This document shows, piece after piece, positions 6,284-7,355 of a stretch of 7,355 nt of DNA. Each line of letters starts with the position of its first letter. Within the stretch, counting starts at the first letter, position 1. Position numbers and translations under genes: made by a program. Origin of the DNA: Candidatus Poseidoniaceae archaeon (GTDB lineage: Archaea; Thermoplasmatota; Poseidoniia; Poseidoniales; Poseidoniaceae); assembly GCA_013330285.1 (NCBI GenBank), contig DUIP01000099.1, positions 1 through 7,355 of the forward strand, given 5' to 3'. The notes beneath the pieces were generated by a model. It did no database searches and was not told the DNA's origin. It was given only the letters and a program-made list of their open reading frames with translations.

Positions 6284-6727
6284 TCAGCCCCATAGATGTG
6301 AATCGTCGCTGCCCTTGCTTTCTTTCTCGACCTTTTCATGCAAACTTGAACGACGCTTCATGTCTGCGCGTTCAAAGGCAAGGAGATCTTTGTCATCGAT
6401 GTAAGCAGGCCGAGTATGAGCTGTGAGTACGATTCGTGTGATGATGTCTCGTGCAACGAAATGGGTTTGACCATCTTCTCCAAGCAACTCGATGCTTGTC
6501 TTGCCAGATGCAAGCAGTCGCCCTCGAATCCAAGCGTCTTCATCGTCACGCAGTGCACGAGCATCCATCAGGATTTCAACGAAATCATCACGACGAAGTC
6601 CATGACGACGTTTTAGCAGGTCACCGTTGATGACATCCGCAACCTCATCGAGGTCAGGCGAACCCATATCCTTCCACATCTGTGTCGCCCAATCAGGGAG
6701 GGTTGTGTTCTGCTTTTTCTTCGCCAT
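6284..6727 (-). CDS. Hypothetical 147-residue protein
   Basis: I do not recognise this family. It begins with a basic MAKKKQ, followed by a mostly helical, acidic-basic part (residues 12-65, with WATQMWKDMG and LRRDDFVEILMDARALRDDEDAW). Residues about 66-111 alternate in a beta-like pattern (WIRGRLLASGKTSIELLG, then HFVARDIITRIVLTAH), weakly reminiscent of a small beta-barrel such as the Sm/LSm fold, but I would not assign it. Residues 115-140 are a charged helix and the tail (SDDSHLWG) is polar. There is no signal peptide, membrane segment or cysteine, so it is probably soluble. It is the first gene of a tight same-strand cluster with the carbinolamine dehydratase (4 nt away) and the ferredoxin. 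An operon role is likely but the function is unknown. Its start at 6727 is the first ATG; the 128 bp before it are shared with the divergent NOG1 gene. Confidence 0.8.
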   Translation of the reverse strand: MAKKKQNTTLPDWATQMWKDMGSPDLDEVADVINGDLLKRRHGLRRDDFVEILMDARALRDDEDAWIRGRLLASGKTSIELLGEDGQTHFVARDIITRIVLTAHTRPAYIDDKDLLAFERADMKRRSSLHEKVEKESKGSDDSHLWG

Positions 6728-6855
6728 GGCCTAAGGTACAAGGCGAGGCTACTTGAACCTCGCTCCTGTTCTCAGTTGCACCAAAGGCTGAAAATCCTCG
6801 ATTTAGGGGTATGCATTCTTGAAGGGTGGGCCACCGGCAGAAGACGGGGGAGAAG
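6728..6855. promoter_or_regulatory. Divergent intergenic region upstream of the unknown gene and NOG1
   Basis: These 128 bp lie between two start codons pointing apart. The only TATA-like element I see on the plus strand is GGTATGCAT near 6808-6818, about 40 nt before the NOG1 ATG, which would leave a short leader containing GGGGGAG (6846-6852) as a poor, closely spaced SD. On the minus strand no clear TATA box is visible. No tRNA or ORF is hidden here. Confidence 0.45.
6743..6763. repeat. Inverted repeat before the unknown 147-aa gene
   Basis: GCGAGG (6743-6748) and CCTCGC (6758-6763) are exact reverse complements around 9 nt. On the minus strand it sits 15 nt before the ATG at 6727, so it would be a leader hairpin near the ribosome site or an operator in DNA. 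Short enough that chance remains possible. Confidence 0.35.
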
Positions 6856-7355
6856 ATGAAAGTCTCGTGGCGAACGCTTCCAACCGTCCTCCTTGAGGAT
6901 GAAGTGCTTGACAAGGCCTTCTCACGTGCCCGCAAAGCAGCAGATAGGGTTGACGACTCCGATCGCATTTTCAGGGTTCGAAAGCAGATGAGTCGAATGG
7001 TTCAAACGGCTGCTGATGTCATCTCTACCACCTTCATGGACACCGTCAATATGTGGCCATCACTTGACCAATCACCAAAATTCGATGTGGCCATGATTGA
7101 CGCTTGCGTTGGTTGTGATGATTACCGCCACCATTTATCGATGCTCCAATGGGCTTCCAAGCAGGTGCTGAATATTGCTGGCCAGAACAGTAAGAAAATC
7201 ATTCGAACAGCGCGAACTGATTTGATGCACGATGCACGTAAGGAGGCTTATGGACGAATCTCATCCATCATGCGACGAGTCAAACCTTCCTTACTTTGGT
7301 TGAGTCAGGCTCGTGAGACGCTTAAACGCCTGCCAACCATCGATCAGGTCTTACC
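6856..7355 (+). CDS. NOG1-family ribosome-biogenesis GTPase, N-terminal part (cut by window edge)
   Basis: The ATG at 6856 opens a frame of 166 complete codons to the right edge. The protein matches the N-terminal helical domain of NOG1 (Nog1/GTPBP4) GTPases, which act in large-subunit ribosome assembly. Visible family features are the opening LPTV (8-11) with the helix VLLEDEVLDKAFSRARKAA, the central MWPSLDQSPKFDVAMIDACV region, the MLQWASKQV helix, AYGRISSIMRRV at 131-142, a long helix LLWLSQARETLKRL, and LPTID at 159-163, which in the family comes directly before the GTPase domain. The G1 P-loop and other GTP motifs lie beyond the window. Archaeal NOG1 is commonly about 330 residues, so about half is seen. 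Assignment is from family pattern; without the P-loop in view it is strong, not absolute. Confidence 0.87.
   Translation, partial: MKVSWRTLPTVLLEDEVLDKAFSRARKAADRVDDSDRIFRVRKQMSRMVQTAADVISTTFMDTVNMWPSLDQSPKFDVAMIDACVGCDDYRHHLSMLQWASKQVLNIAGQNSKKIIRTARTDLMHDARKEAYGRISSIMRRVKPSLLWLSQARETLKRLPTIDQVL

Noticed and set aside
6740..6850. A T-arm-like sequence on the minus strand (GGTTCAAGTAG with flanking GCGAGG/CCTCGC) suggesting a tRNA
   Set aside because: The loop is 9 nt rather than 7, no matching acceptor stem (nothing pairs with CTTGTACC) and no D- or anticodon arm could be found upstream.
1..7355. CRISPR array, mobile element, toxin-antitoxin or defence system
   Set aside because: No regularly spaced direct repeats, transposase or integrase motifs, terminal inverted repeats, or known defence domains were seen.

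Overview
The window looks like a piece of a euryarchaeal chromosome, most likely Marine Group II (Ca. Poseidoniales) or a close Thermoplasmatota relative. Archaeal markers are translation factor aIF2-beta, a GfcR-type HTH-phosphoribosyltransferase, a class I lysyl-tRNA synthetase and the N-terminal part of a NOG1 GTPase. The frequent CGA arginine codons, the plain lipobox signal peptide and the short oligo-T stretches after genes fit this. The exact lineage is inference.

Layout, left to right. (1) 1-1142, minus: a zinc-ribbon/coiled-coil protein of unknown function that runs off the left edge. (2) 1143-1256: a short gap with a perfect 8-bp hairpin. (3) 2858-1257 and 3463-2870, minus: lysS preceded by gfcR, 11 bp apart, a likely operon in which the lysS Shine-Dalgarno overlaps the gfcR stop. 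(4) 3464-3546: an 83-bp divergent promoter region. (5) 3547-3957, plus: aIF2-beta, followed by oligo-T tracts. (6) 4092-5672, plus: a secreted lipoprotein with five Asp-box (BNR) motifs, apparently transcribed without a leader. (7) 6727-5685, minus: a tight three-gene cluster of an unknown 147-aa protein, a pterin-4a-carbinolamine dehydratase and a thioredoxin-like [2Fe-2S] ferredoxin. (8) 6728-6855: a second divergent intergenic region with an inverted repeat. (9) 6856-7355, plus: NOG1, cut by the right edge before its GTPase motifs.

Most of the window is translation and ribosome-assembly housekeeping (LysRS, aIF2-beta, NOG1) with small redox or metabolic genes between. I found no CRISPR array, tRNA or rRNA gene, insertion sequence, phage gene or defence system. 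No clear new multi-gene system is visible. The points most worth a second look are the zinc-ribbon protein with an unpaired CxxC, the Asp-box lipoprotein, the unknown/PCD/ferredoxin cluster and the small inverted repeats near gene starts and ends.
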